64,000 nt of DNA from Castor canadensis (GCF_047511655.1 NC_133401.1:17172501-17236500); one strand, 5' to 3'; positions 11,707 through 24,499 are shown, counted from the first letter of the stretch. Program-made: numbers and translations. Notes: generated from the letters alone by a model not told the origin.

Positions 11707-13764
11707 GGTTAGTTTGGCAAAGCATTTGTCAGTCTATTTCCCTTTCAAACAACCAGCTTCCTGTTTCAGTGTGTCTTTGCATTTATGTTTTGGTCTCCAT
11801 TTCCTTTATTTCCACCTGATCTTTATTATTTCTTTCCCTACTAATTTGAGTCTTGGCTTGTTCTTGTTTTTCTTAGGTTATTTATTTGAGAACACTCAAA
11901 TTTTTAATGTAGGCATTCATAGCTATAAACTTCTATCTTAAAACTGTCTACTGCATTCCACACATTCTATTAGGTTATATTTTTATTTTCATTTGATTTC
12001 AGGAATTTTTAATTTCCTCTTGTTTTCTCAAATGACCTCTGATTGATTACTTAAAAGTCTATTTTTAAATCTCTAAGTGTTTATAAAGTTTCTCTTGCTG
12101 TTGATGTCTGATTTTTTTTCCATTATGATCTGATCTCTGTTGACTAATTTTGGCCTGAAGTCTACTTTGTCTGATATGAGTACAGCGATTCCTGCTTGCT
12201 TTTATTTCACTTGCTTGGAAACTCATTTTCCATCCTTCACTTTCCATCCCGGTATCTTTGCTGATGAGGTGTGTCTCTTGCAGACAACAAACAATTGGAC
12301 CTGTTTTTTAATCCAGTTAGGCAGCCTGTGTATTTTCATTGATGAGTTCTTGAGATATATTTTCTGATTCTTGTAGTTTTCCTGATTTTTTTTTCCTGGT
12401 TGATCTGAGAGCTGTTTGTTTCTTTCTGTCTCCCTTGTTCATGTTAGTACCTTTGTGGGTCACTGAGCTGAAGGTGTTTGATTCTTTCCTTCCTCTCACT
12501 AGTTTATCTATTCCTCTCCTGAAATGTATTCTTTTCTTTGTTTCTCCTGCTTGTGACTTTCTTCCTCATCTGCACATAAGATTGCATTAGGTGTTTTTCT
12601 TCAATGTCAACATAATGTTCACGAATTGTTTTAGTTTGTGTTTTTTTCGAGATGTATTTCTCTATCAATTTTAAATGGTAACTTTGATGGATATAATAAT
12701 ATTGGTGGTCAGATTGTTTGTTCTCAGAGCTTGAAATACATCATTTCACCTTTTCTGGCTTTTAGGATTTCTGTTGAGTACTCTGATGTGATTCAGATGG
12801 GTTTACCTTTGTATGTAAGGTGAAGTTTTTCTCTAGCACTTTCAATATTTTCTTTGTTCTATAGTCTTGGTATTTTAAGTATAATGTGATGTAGAGATTT
12901 TTTTTTGGTCATGTCTATTTGGAGTTCTAAGTGCCTCCTGTACTTGGATGTCCATATCTTTCTTAGACTTTGGAATAAAATCTAATTCTGTTTCAATACC
13001 TTGAATAAGTTTTCTATGCCTTTAGTTTTTATCTCAACTCCTTCTTCTACCCCATGGACTCTTAAGTTTGGTCTCTTAGTCGTGTCCCAGAGGTGTTGAG
13101 GGAAGGAGGGGTGGTGTGTGCTCCCATGGGTGGACACAAGTACGCATATGTCCAGAAACGACTTTTAACAGATCACAGGGAGCGAGCTACTCTGCTCTAT
13201 AGGAACCCCACATCTAGAAGCAGGTGGATTAGCAATAGTTTAGCACCAGATTCCCCACAGAATATGTGTTGGCTTACAGGCAAGTGCCCCTTTCCCACTG
13301 TACACTGCTTCCCTGGACCAAGTTCTCTCCTCACAAGACCCTGAGCCCTGGGAAAGGAAGACAGGAACCTACTGCCTAACAAATTGAGTGTCTCTACTCC
13401 CAGAGAGGAGACAGAAGTTGAGGGTGCTGGGAGGATGAATGGTGAGGCAAATAATGACCTGAACTGGAGAGGAAGGAATGAAAAATCTGGACTTTTCAAA
13501 GCTGAAAAATGAAGGAAGATAGCCTCTGCCTTCCACAAGAAAGTGTGGAATGGAGGGGATTATCTTGGAGCTACTGTTCACATTGTTAATGTACCTATGC
13601 ATCCCATCCTTATGCCCTGTCATGGATAGTTACAGACCCACCAGACAGAATGAAGCCAGTGTGGTGGCATGTTCTGTGATTAGTGATAATGTGGACAGAA
13701 GCTGGCCTCTCCCCAAGAGAGCATTGTGTAAGTCTCTATGAGCCAGGCCATCATAGATAAAAAC

Positions 13765-13981
13765 TTGACAACCAGGCACTGGTAGCTCACGCCTGTAATC
13801 AAAGCTACTCAGGAGGCAGAGAATCAGGAGGATATTGGTTCAAAACCAGCCCCAGGCAAATAGTTCATAAAACCCTATCTTGACAAAGCCTATCACAAAA
13901 AAAGGGGCTGGTGGAGTGGCTCAAGTGGTAGAGCACCTGCCTAGCAAGCAGGCACTTCAGTTAAAACCTTAGTGTTGCCAA

Positions 13982-14014
<33 letters not shown>
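13765..14014 (+). repeat. Dimeric B1/ID SINE with long poly-A tail
   Basis: Left half begins 'ACCAGGCACTGGTAGCTCAC'; right half 'GGGGCTGGTGGAGTGGCTCA'. A nearly pure A tail of about 27 bases ends at 14013, pointing to a comparatively recent insertion. Confidence 0.9.
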
Positions 14015-14017
<3 letters not shown>

Positions 14018-14019
14018 GA

Positions 14020-15420
14020 GAAAGGCCATCAGATGAGTCCTGCCCACCTCTCACGCAGGGACTGTGCAGCTCTCTTATGTCACTTCAGTCATCTCATGTC
14101 AAGTGACGTGACTTCCTCAGCATGGCTCAAAAATAGATTTGTTCTCAGTAGTGTGTTTTCTGACTTATCATCACGCATTCCACTTACTTTCCAAGGCTGG
14201 ATTAGATCTCAACTATCTCCCATGATCCCTACCACCAACATCTTGAATGTAAATTTTAGATTTAAGATCACATGACAAAATTTCTCAGTGTTTTCATATA
14301 TGATGAAAACTCTCCATCTGCTAGCTAGAAATTGCTAACTAGAGTTTGTTTGTCTTTAAAACATTGAACCATCAACTGTGTCATTCAGTTCTGATCCTTA
14401 TAAAGAGATTTAGAGAGGTATTTACAAGCTGTCGTTACTATTTTATAAACAACTTCCCCACAATACTTGTGAGTCATCGTAAAGTACTCACTTCATCTGC
14501 CATGGGAAAGGTGGCATCACTGTAGCACAGTGACCTTTCCAAGCGAAGCATATAGGACTTGCAGAAGCAGTGGGGATAGCAGCTAAGCCCACCGTGCCAC
14601 CTGCTGTTGTCACATGAGAAATTCCATTCCTCAGCCGCTTTGCTCATGTCAAATGTTCATTCGCCACCTGTCACTGGTGGTTACCACATTGACCATCTCA
14701 GACACAGAATATTCCAACCATAGCAGAACGCTCTGCTGACCAGCTCTGACTTGAGAGTTCCTTGTATGAAGTCTCCTTGCAGGAAAGTCATGCTAGAACC
14801 ACATGCAATTCAACTTCTCTCCCCTCACATCAGACATGAAAGTCCCTTGCCTGGTGTCTCTGTCCCTCACTCCAAATACATCCCTTGAGTTTTGGTGTCT
14901 GGTGCCACATGAAACTTTACACACAATGCAAGGAAGTAGTAGAAGAGGAGCCAGGCAGTATAAATCTCCACTCAGGACTGGAGGCCTGTCTAGGCAAGGT
15001 CTCTCTCTAAGACTAGAATGGCTTTAGAATCAGCAAAGCCACAGCACTGGACCAGAGCCCCTTCTGCTCACATCACAGTTTGCTATTTCTCCAGCATGCT
15101 CTTGGTATCAGACACCCAATCTGATGTTAACCACCCAGTAACACCTCTTAGGGCTCTCACTTTTCTGAGCTCCTAGACATGACCGTCTTCTCTCCCCACA
15201 GTCTCCAGTCACCCACTTTCTGTCACATTCACACATTCTCCTACTCTTCAGAGTCCCAAATTATCATTATTTACTTTTCTACACAATGAAGTACATTTGC
15301 TCAGGAATACATGAAGATCTTGAAAGCATTTGATCCGAATGACCAGAAGCATAGATGAATATGAGGACTTTATACTTTCATTCCAACTTATGTAGTAAGG
15401 AGCATTCACTGAAGATGTTG
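14020..15420. other. Intergenic, no gene recognised
   Basis: No exon or nameable repeat was found in this stretch. Confidence 0.4.
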
Positions 15421-15425
15421 AAGAA

Positions 15426-15750
15426 TCTTGCAGGCATGTTAGCACATACCTGATAATCCCGGCTATTCATGGAGGTGAAGACAAAAGAATCATGGTTCCA
15501 GGCCCACCCTGCAAAAAAAGTTAGTGAGACCCTATCTCAAAAAAAGAAATACCAGATGTTATGGTGGATATCTCTGGTACCAGCTACTCGGGAGGCAGAA
15601 GAAAGAAGACTATGGTACCCTAAGCTGATCTAAGCAAAAGTATGAGACCCTATCTGAAAACCAAACTAAAAGCATGGCTCAAGTGGTAGAGCACTTGCCT
15701 AGCAAATGTGAGGTCCTTAGTTCAAACCCCAGTACTACCAAAGAAAAGAT
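15426..15750 (+). repeat. Trimeric B1-B1-ID SINE array
   Basis: Two B1-like units (near 15430 and 15550) are followed by an ID-like unit ('AGCATGGCTCAAGTGGTAGA', near 15672). Each unit ends in an A-rich joint. Confidence 0.75.
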
Positions 15751-15754
15751 ATTA

Positions 15755-16600
15755 TAGAATCAGTCTCAAAACACTCACAACCCCAAGACTTAAATCTGGA
15801 ATGTAAGAAAAAAGCCTTTTATCATCACTTTCTTATTTGAAAGGAGAACAAGGAAGAAGTGGACTCCTAGGATTAGAAGTCTAGAGGTACAAGAAAGGCA
15901 CATTTTTAGTGTAAAAAAAATCAACTACATCCTGATCCCAGGGCTCATGAAAGAGAACATCAGAGTGTGGCTGAGGTTTGTAACTGGATCTGGTTTGAGT
16001 TGGGTGTAGTAGAAAAATTGAATTCTTTTGTGTCCAGAAATGTTGGCTGGTCCAATTATAATTCCCCATCATTCAGGAAAGCTCAGTGAATCTTGCCTGC
16101 TTATTTTCAGTGTTCTAGAAAGAGCCTGCTGTTTGCAACTCAGACAACAGGATACGGGCTCTGAATTGCTTTGGGCCCTTATTAAATTATTTGATTCATT
16201 TCTTCCATCACAGACTCCCCCATAGAAACCACTCAAGCCTCCCTTTTCCCATCTCAAAAGGACATTTTGGGGAAAAAAATGCTCACACATGCCCCATCTC
16301 TGTCTCCACTTACATCATCACTAGTAATCGCTGCTCACCCTCAGGTCTCAGTTGGCGAAGCATCTCCTCAGATGCACTCAACCACTTGGCCCCTAGAGTC
16401 TGTCAGTCTCCCTGCGTCAGCTCCCATTTGAAACTTTACTTTTCCAGTTCACACATTAGAAGAGAAGGTATTTCAACACTGTCCCTTTAATGTCTACTTC
16501 CTGCCTAGACTACCATGGTATTTGTGGTATTTATAAATAAACACTCTGCACATAGGACACACCCTTACAGAGCAGGTGCTCAGTGTCTATTGGCTTCAAC
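15755..16600. other. Intergenic, no gene recognised
   Basis: Nothing supportable beyond short shadow frames. Confidence 0.4.
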
Positions 16601-16639
16601 ATCAATAGCCACATTGAGGAGTGGAGTGGAGGTGAACTT

Positions 16640-16880
16640 AGTTCAATCTGACACTAAAGAACCAGAAAAAAGTACATAGAGATAAATGTAATGACCATAT
16701 TCAAGATCCTAGCACTGACAGCTTCAAAACATTGCTGAGATCAACTAAAGATTTTCAAGGCAAACAGGGAGATACTCCATGATCCTAGGCTGGAAGTCTT
16801 CCTATCTTTAAGATATAAGTTCTCCCTAAATGATGCATAGATCCAGTGTGGTCAGTATCATAGGAAAACCTGTCTCTGCA
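16640..16880 (+). mobile_element. LINE-1 ORF2 fragment, plus strand
   Basis: 'GACAGCTTCAAAACATTGCT' and the following 'ATACTCCATGATCCTAGGCT' correspond to the L1 ORF2 segment that usually reads as '...YYKTLL...PCS..'. A short, diverged piece. Confidence 0.5.
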
Positions 16881-16889
16881 CCAAGATGC

Positions 16890-18340
16890 TATGTTCAGAT
16901 AGTTCCCAGGCTTCATTGCCTTGGTTGGTTTCGTTGCCTGATACCTGGGGTGGAGTAGGGGATCATCATGTAGAAGGATCCTTTGGATTGCCAAAAGAAC
17001 TAATGTGCATGACTCTTAGTCTTACTAAGATTAGACATGCCACAGCCTCCTGATTCTTTGGTATGAAGATGTCTCTTCTTTTTCTAAGATAATGAAAAAG
17101 TTTGTGTAAGTGGCCTGCATGCCAGACTGCATGCCAGCCTGCCCTTGTGACATTGGAAGTCATGACTTGTGAGTGTCGTAGTGGAGGCTCTTGCATCTAT
17201 GATCTCATTAGAGTCTTCCCCAACTTCCTTTGTTTTCTGTAACAAAAGACAGTCATAGAAACACCTTCCTTTGGCTGAGAATATCTGTCCTTGAGAGTAC
17301 TTGAAATGGTAGGACTTATCTGTCCCAGACTGCCTTGCAGCTAGGTGGCTGTCAGGTAACACAGGCTCAGTCAACTGGATGCACCCATTCTGCCTTGACT
17401 AGTGGTGGCTGAAGGGAGCAGTGAACTCTAGCTGCAGTCACAGAAATGAAGGTGACTTTGGGAGGACACTTTGCACACAGAAAGGGCAGAAACTGCTGGT
17501 GGTAGGAATTTCAGTAAAACCCTGTTCCATATTTTTTTTCTATATCTTCTCTGTGAAACATCTTTCTACTACAAAGAAAGAAAGAGGGAGAAAGCAAGAA
17601 ATGATGACTTGCTCACAAAGAGAAGAATGAAATGATTTTAGTAGCTGGTTAGACTAGTCTGGAGTGTGCTCATGACACCAGGGAGGAGGTAGAAGGAGGA
17701 CCTGTGGACAGACATTTTTCTGGGGGCCGTAGATGGATTGACTGTTGGCACATGGGGAGCTTTCTCACCGGATAATTCAATGCAGCACAGACAACATGCA
17801 GAGGAGGGGAAGTACACAGGGTGAAGGCATCACGAGGATTTTCACATGACCTGGTCGAATGGCACCCAGAGGCGAATAGTAAGCAGGTGAAAGTTCAAAA
17901 CAAGCAGACCGTGGACTTGCAAATGAAAAGTCCCCATGACCTTACCCCCTCCTAGGAGCCTCTGCGTGACAGTGAACAGGGCACTGAGTGCTTCTCCATG
18001 TTGCGGTGTGAGGAGTCTGGTGTAACTCAGGCCTGCCTAGGTCCTGAGTCGGTTTCTCCTCAGGCCCAGGAGAGAATTCAGTATTGGGAAACTGGGTGCT
18101 GTTCAAGGTGGACACATGAAATGCAGGGAGTGGGGCCAGGTACAGGAGAGGCCAAGGAACCAGAAGGTACCTCGGCCTGGTGCAGATTGCACAGAGTGTC
18201 CTACAGGTGAGGCCACAGGATTGACTAAAGGGCAGTAGACTCTCAAGGAGTCTCTGGAGTGGAGACCACGGGTTTTAGGAAGCTGGGCCAGCCTCCTCAA
18301 CTACTCCAAGGGCCAGGCTGGGGACAGCACCCCTAGAGCT
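16890..18340. other. Intergenic, no gene recognised
   Basis: No exon or nameable repeat is visible. Confidence 0.4.
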
Positions 18341-18359
18341 CACACCATGGGCACTGGCA

Positions 18360-18625
18360 GATCTGATGGAAGCTGTTTCCCTGAATCCTCGGCTCCTGCT
18401 GTGTCTGAACCCTGACACCCGGTGCCTCTAAGATGCTCAGTGAACACTGACTCCTGATCAACGGCCATTATGGAAGAGACAGAGAAGGACCTGTGAGTCC
18501 AGGGTCCCCAGCCATTCCCACACACCCCTGTCCTGAGTTGCCCAGTCTCCCCCAACCTGACTCCACTCCTGCCCAACCTTTTCTACTTGGAATTTTCAGT
18601 GGTCTTAAGCTCAGTCCACTAACAG
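18360..18625 (+). repeat. Inverted duplicate of 40555-40810
   Basis: The reverse complement of 40555-40810 matches this stretch at roughly three quarters identity by eye, including the shared run 'CTGCCCAACCTTTTCTA' and 'GGAATTTTCAGTGGTCT'. The second copy lies about 450 bases upstream of the IGFL start codon, but no IGFL exon is seen beside this one. Confidence 0.6.
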
Positions 18626-21600
18626 TCTCTACTACAAATGAGAATTCAACAAATGCTCATTTGAGGTCAGGATCTCACGCTTATTATCAATATCCAGAAC
18701 CTTCTTTAACCAAAGAGAGAGCAGAGACCCAACACCTAAGTACCAGTTTCAGTACCCATCAACTGAGCAAAATTGAGACCTGTCCCCAGGGAGTGAAGCC
18801 CATTGGACAGAACAGGACTGGGGACTCAGAAGGCCTGGTGGGGGGATTGCACAGCTTTGTGGGTAAAGGCTGTTTTGACGCCTTGGGAGGGGGGCAGGAG
18901 CAGGATCTGAACATAAGACTGCCTGACCCCAGTGCCTCATGACTGGGAGTCAGGGGCTGTCAGTGTCCGTGGAGCTCTGGTTTGTACCGCTGCCCTCCCA
19001 CGTTCCCTATTGTGTCATGGCCTCCCCCACTCTTTGACCTTATCTGGACAGGTGCATTAAAGGTGGGCATCACAAAAAAGGACCATATTGGGCTTGTAGA
19101 GCCTCAGAGCTAACAGCCCTGTCTTGCCCAAGGATGTGCATTCAACGTACCCAGGCTCCACTTCAAGCCTAGACCCCCCCCTTTTTGCTAAAACAACAAG
19201 CTGTAGCGCACGGACTCACTGGAAATAACGAACCACCAGCAGCTAACGAAATGTACCAGCTGTGAATTAGCAATTCACATTGTAGTTCAGCCTTCTGTTG
19301 AATGCACCCGATCCATTTTCCACTGTGTTCTTTTTCATTAAAAACGTGATCTCATTTAAACACACCTGGCTTGCTTTGCCTGCTATTGAGTGTCTTGATC
19401 TATGTCCTGGCACCCCTGGTCCTCCCTGAGCTGCACAGCTGGGCCCAAAAGGGCAAATGGAGAAAAGGCACTGAGAAAGGGCTTACTCCCTGTCAGAGTA
19501 AACACCCTGGAGCTGGTGGGAGGAAGGGTTCAGCTCCACAACCCCTTCCCTAGTCTCCTGCCTCCTCTGTCAGCCCTCTTTCCCCCAACCCTGATCTTCT
19601 ACACACATACATCTGACCACACTTGTCCCTGCCAGCATGTGCTCAGGATGCTCACGGTAAGGTTCACAGTCCTCCTGAGCCCCACAAGCTGCCCTGGCCC
19701 TGCTGTCCAACCCAGCCCTTGTTCCTGCCCTGTCCTCTGCTCTTAGGGTCACGGATTTGCTGATACAGGCACAGTGCCCACTCATCCTTGAAACCTTAGC
19801 TGAGGTGCCCTGCTCCAGGACCATCAGCTCTCACTCCCAGGCCAGATCAGGGACCCTCGAGCTTCCCCACCTCTCTGCATCATCCCCCTTATCTTTTCAG
19901 ACCTTGGTGCTGCCAGCACAGCCTCCTCATACCCTTCCCATCTCCCCTCCATGTGTCAATTTTGTCCATATGCTAAAATTTCTGGGTCCTGACTCTAAGC
20001 TGAGTATCACCACAATGCAATGGATTCTGGGTGAGAAGGAGGAGTCATCTTTTCAAGCAATTTACAAATTACAAATAAGAACATGTTATTGTTCTTATAA
20101 TTAGTAGCCAGTTTTCAAGTTCGTTATTATGAAGTGGATCAGGGATTCCTCACTTAAGTCAACTCCCTGGAAACCCCTTCCCCTGAAGTCACCATACTGC
20201 CTAGGGACAGAGGGAAGAGATGACCTCTACCAAATGACACATTGAAGGAGCTCAGTCACCCTCCGTGTGCATGAAAGGTCATCCAGGACACACTTCTCAG
20301 TGTCAGGTTATTGAGACAAGGGACTCTTCCTGGGTCGTGATCTCATAAATTCAGATATTCTTCCTTTTCAGTTCACAAAAATAGTTGCCCCAATAACACT
20401 GATGGAGACAGGCTACTTCTGTGATATTTCAGCCTCCAAATTCCAGTACTCCAGGACTGACTTCCATAAAGGTTTATCATGAGCTCCTATATTTTGCCCT
20501 AGTTAGACTAATGAGAACAAAGTAAATTTGAGTTCCTTATTTTCTCTCATCCTTTCTTCATTTGATTAAGTATGCTCACATAAAAGATACAGGAACTGAC
20601 TGCAAATTAAATTACTGAACTCAATTCTGAAAGGTTATTTTGTTTACTATGACTTTTATTATTTGTTTTGAAGTCAGCAAACCAAGTAATGCACAAATAA
20701 TAGAATGTGTTCTGTTGTTTTGCTATTTATGGTAATTTTTTTATAAATATTTAGTAGAGCAAAGATTATGAAAGTTGTCCTACATTCAGCGTGCTTTTGT
20801 GAGTGATCTGAGCCCATTTCTAAAGTCATTTTTAGGGTCCTCTTCACCTCAGGAAGTCCATTGATGAGCACTGACCCAAGCCTGGGGTCCATGCCCGGCT
20901 GAGGTCTGACCTAGGATCTGGGCTCCAGGTTTCTCCTCTGTCTCGATGGGTGATTTGCTCCACTACCCAGAACTCGTGATATTAGAGATGAGACAGAGTG
21001 TCCTGGCAGGGTGCCCTTAGCACCTCTCTCATTCCAAGTGTTACTCAAATACAGACTTCGTCAGACACCCACACCAGACAAGACCAGTAAGGTGGAACAT
21101 TCCTCACAACTTAGCAGACTTTCCTTGTGTTTCTTCCTTTCTGATGAATTTCATAGCAATCACTAAACACCTTCGATGAGGAGTAAAGCAGAATTTGAAC
21201 CCAGGGCCGTCTGACCCCAAAGCACATCACCTGTCAGGGATTCTCAGTGTCCAGGGAGCCCTGGTTAGGCACCAGCAGCCCTCCCATCAGCAAAGCATCC
21301 AGCCTGCCCTGCCCTCATCTCCCTGATGCAGACTTGAGGGCTCCTTGTGTCACTGGCTAGGTGAGTCCTTCCCGTCGGATAGAAATCCCGCACTGACTAG
21401 TTCTGAAGTGATGGGTAACTGGAGGTTTCTTACAGGAAGGAAGCAGTCCAGGCTACTCCACCTGCAAGGCAGGCAGAAGCACAGCTGCACACCCTAAGCA
21501 GAGCACCCAGGAACAAAATTTTCCATTTCACTTGATAGGGAAGGGTTTGAAGATTCCTGTCTTTTGTAGGAAGGACTTTGAATAGTCATGCCTCCTGCAG

Positions 21601-21880
21601 GAAAAGGAGAGGAGACAGTGCACAGCAGCTCACTTTGCACACATCTGAAAATGTGCCTGTGACCTGTACTACAGCCAAGCTCTCACTACCTTGTCACAGT
21701 GACGCTGTAAGGAAGCCAAGGACAGGCTCATTCAAGTTCATCGCCCTTTTAGGTAGACATGATCTTAGCCGTTGGCCTGTAGGTTGGTGTTTTCTGCCAC
21801 GTGTGTCAACAACAGGTTTCCTGCTGACTGCCCTACCCACAAGCTGCTCCCTAAATCATTTGGGGACCTCGGTGGCTTTG
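18625..21880. other. Intergenic region upstream of MILL; ancient repeat fragments only
   Basis: Two short stretches (about 18890-19010 and 21180-21290) resemble MIR-type ancient SINEs ('GAATTTGAACCCAGGGCCGT'). A stretch near 19760-19850 resembles the 3' part of an L2 LINE and is similar to the antisense of 41480-41600. No coding exon is supported. Confidence 0.4.
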
Positions 21881-21925
21881 GGTGGAGTTAATAAACAAGT
21901 GACATGTTCTGCTCTACATCTTACT

Positions 21926-21943
21926 GTGAAAGTGAAAGTGAAC
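21926..21943 (+). promoter_or_regulatory. ISRE/IRF-like element before the MILL start codon
   Basis: GTGAAAGTGAAAGTGAAC holds three consecutive GTGAA(A) units and fits the IRF/ISRE pattern GAAANNGAAANN, the kind of site bound by interferon regulatory factors and ISGF3. It ends 49 bases before the proposed ATG at 21993. A further GGGAAAC follows at 21946-21952. The motif is seen directly; interferon control is inferred. Confidence 0.75.
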
Positions 21944-21989
21944 GTGGGAAACCGCTTTTTATTTGATGGTGGAAAGCAGAAAGGCTGCG

Positions 21990-22510
21990 GAAATGGCGTT
22001 GTCTTGGATCCCCAACCCCAAGGTGCTCTTGGTGCTGCTGCTCCTGAAGGGCTGGCCGTGGTCCTGCGCTGGTGAGATGGCTTGTGGGGGGCTTGTCCCC
22101 TGCAGCGGGGTGCGTGTGACTTTGAGCAAAGCGCCCTGCGTGTAGGGAAAGGGGTGATGGCTAAGTAAGGATTCTCCCCAGCCAAAGGCGGGAGCGTCTG
22201 GGAGCAGTGGGGAGGAGGTGGCGGTGTGTGTTTAAGGGACCAGGTGCTGCTTTGGGGGAGTGTCTTGAGGCTGTCCTAGAGCGGTGGCTGATCGCAGAGG
22301 CTCGGTGACCCCAAGAAGACACGTGAGTATCCGAGGGGTGGAGGCGTGGTGGCAGTGGGTGCGGGCAGCGGGGGTCGCAGGAGTCTGCAGACAGGTGATG
22401 CAGCGGTGTTCCCGGGACAGGGGTGTCAGCAGGGAGGCTGGGTCTGGGTCTGGGGATGCGGGGGAGGGCGTGGTGCGGGTCGGGCTCAGAGGCGGGGTTT
22501 GGTAGGGTTT
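21990..22510. promoter_or_regulatory. CpG-rich island over MILL exon 1
   Basis: CpG dinucleotides are frequent here (for example around 22085-22140, 22270-22400 and 22450-22500) while the surrounding DNA is CpG-poor. It starts at the signal-peptide exon and runs into intron 1, as is common for class I promoters. Confidence 0.6.
21993..22071 (+). CDS. MILL: MILL exon 1, signal peptide
   Basis: ATG at 21993 has a strong context (purine at -3, G at +4). It encodes MALSWIPNP, a leucine-rich core (KVLLVLLLLKGW) and a small-residue end (SCAG), a standard signal peptide of about 26 residues. The exon ends in phase 1 before the donor GTGAGA. An in-frame ATG 30 bases earlier (21963 frame) has a poorer leader and is less likely. 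Confidence 0.8.
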
Positions 22511-22971
22511 TGAGTGTCTCCTTAGCATATTCATACAGTGGGTGGGGGTGTGGTGAGTGCTGAGCGACTGCTGGAGCACCGGGATGGGGAGTCCGCAGGG
22601 GTCAGCGAGTAGCTGGGTACCAAGACAGGGAAGGTGAGGGGTGTGCAGACAGGCTGTTGGGGGCCGGCAGTAATTAAGGGTGGGAGGGGGCTGTGATTAA
22701 ACAGGAAGTGAGGAAAGTAGAGGCAGTCCATGGCCCGACCATAGAGGTGAAGGGGAGCCATGGGCAGGAAGAAAAATTGAAGTGAGGGACGGGGGAGGAT
22801 GCACCAGCTAAGGGTCTGGGGTCAGGTGTGGGCAGAAAGGCAGGAAAGGGTCAAGGAAAGGGGGCACCGAATTCATGCTGGCCTTATCGATCAAGTTTGC
22901 GGTATCTCCCCCCATCCCTGGTCCATTTTCTGCTACAGTTTGTATGAGATTGTTGCTTTATTCTCGCTCAG

Positions 22972-23013
22972 CCTGGTGGTGCATGCCTGTAATCTCAGCT
23001 ACACTTCAGCCCA
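22972..23013 (+). repeat. B1-like SINE 5' fragment
   Basis: 'GCCTGGTGGTGCATGCCTGT' followed by 'AATCTCAGCTAC' is the first 40 bases of a B1-type SINE. It lies in MILL intron 1. Confidence 0.6.
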
Positions 23014-23229
23014 TGCTCCTTTGTATCTACGCAGGCTTTTGCTCCGTAATATGCTGGTCCTTCCTCCTGCATCTGTTTCCTTTTGGAATACAGTCTTCTG
23101 TGTCTGAAGAACTCATATTGGATTTTCCCTTAGTGCAAACTTCCTAGCAACCGCCCTGCACGTCGTGTGTGTTTTTCTTGGACTGTCTTCATTTTGCATT
23201 CCTTTTATTGAGAATTCTAGGCCGTCATC

Positions 23230-23760
23230 CTTGTGCCCTGGAGCCACTCCAGGCGTCAGACCCGCCCAGTTAAATGCAATTCTAGTTTCAAGACCCGCCG
23301 CCCTTCTCTGCGCCCCCCATCCCCGCCCCAACCCCGCCCCCAGCACCTGGCCAATAGGCAGCCGGGAGCTCCCGCCAAGCTTTTTGAAATGCACTTTGCA
23401 AAGCCCTGGGTTAAAGTTTCCTCGCCATCTTTTCAGCTTCCCCTCCCCTTGCATCAGGGTGGCCCTGGCTTCCAGTGCAGGGATGAGGGGCAATGCCTCC
23501 CTGTGTCGCAACTACCGGATTCCACCCTGGGTGTCCTTTCCTGCGTGGGGGGCGGACCAGGTGGCGACGGTGAATTTGGGGCGGTGACCGACCACGTTGT
23601 CTGTATTTTGGGGGTGACCCCCACCCCACTTCTGGCCTCTGGGTGAGCCTGCCCTGCCTGCTGGAGGGGTCTGTGACTGAAACAAGCCTCACCCCGAACG
23701 GCATTGACATTGTTCTCCCCAGATCTGGACTGAGCTCCAGGTGCACCTGGCTCTGATTCT
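23230..23760. promoter_or_regulatory. Second CpG-rich, GC-box patch in MILL intron 1
   Basis: Contains several GC boxes (CCCCGCCCC type, 23312-23341), a CCAAT box at 23351-23355 and frequent CpG. It looks like a housekeeping-type promoter or enhancer, between exons 1 and 2. No transcript start is known, so an alternative promoter is only a possibility. Confidence 0.4.
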
Positions 23761-23865
23761 CTCCTTGCTTCCACTCCCTAACTGGGCTCTTGAAGTTTCA
23801 CCACCGTGTCACGAGAAAAGTGGTGTAAACAGCTGTCTTCTGTAATTTCCTCTTTGCTCCGAACA

Positions 23866-23892
23866 TGTGTGTGTGTGTGTGTGTGTGCGCGC
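23866..23892 (+). repeat. (GT)n microsatellite
   Basis: Short GT run ending in GCGCGC, in MILL intron 1. Confidence 0.9.
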
Positions 23893-24261
23893 AGGGAATT
23901 TGGCAGAAGCTGATCTCTGAGCTGGTTTGCAATAATGGGTATGGATCAGTTTGGGAGTTGACACTCAGCCCAGGTCGTGCAGCTTCTGCTACAAGGACAA
24001 CCTGTCCTCTGGCTGCTGGTGCACTTGAAGCCATCTAGTAAACCTATGCTGCTTTCTTTGTCCCTGTTCTGGTGCCACCTTCTGTCCTCACTCCAGATGT
24101 TTGTTTAGTTTTGTTTTGTTTTTCTGTGTTCCATTGTCTTGTCCTGAAGTTAATTCTGTATTTCCATGTCCAGTCTGCTATAAGACCCATTCAGTGAGTT
24201 CTAAAATTCATATGCTATTATTTAATTTCTAGAAATCTTATTTATTATCTACTTATTTATT

Positions 24262-24342
24262 TATAGTGGGAATTGAATCCTGGGCCTCACACATTCTAGG
24301 CAAGTGCTCTACCATTGACTACACCAGAACGCCCCCCATCAT
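24262..24342 (-). repeat. ID-type SINE, minus strand
   Basis: 'TTGAATCCTGGGCCTCACAC' and 'GGCAAGTGCTCTACCATTGA' are the antisense of the ID monomer. It lies in MILL intron 1. Confidence 0.7.
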
Positions 24343-24499
24343 AGTTATTATATAGTTCAATAATTTGCTGAAATCCTTTCTTCTTTTCATATATTTTCCC
24401 ATTTTCCTTATATATTTTTAAATATATCAAATTGATAGGAAATCATTTTTTCGTCTAGTGCTAGAATCTGCTCCCATTGTCTGAAATTTTTACTCCCCT

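Larger units (their letters stand above)
10850..13090 (-). mobile_element. Broken LINE-1, minus strand
   Basis: Reading the minus strand, several L1 pieces appear in L1 order. 12,050-12,300 encodes an ORF2 endonuclease-like stretch ('QAGIAVLISDKVDFRP' compared with the L1 'KAGVAILVSDKTDFKP'). 11,400-11,550 encodes the ORF2 linker ('TQINKIRYEKGNITT', then 'EIQTIIRDYFEDLHSNEL'). 10,866-11,100 is the 3' end with 'CCATAAAGAAGAGTGAACTT'. A (CT)n run and an ID SINE sit inside it. Many stops; an old dead element with a large internal loss between linker and 3' end. Confidence 0.75.

Noticed and set aside
18625-21200. Search for a second IGFL gene beside the inverted duplicate
   Set aside because: No stretch with the 'FYDP..QCC' or 'FEQCCP' pattern on either strand.
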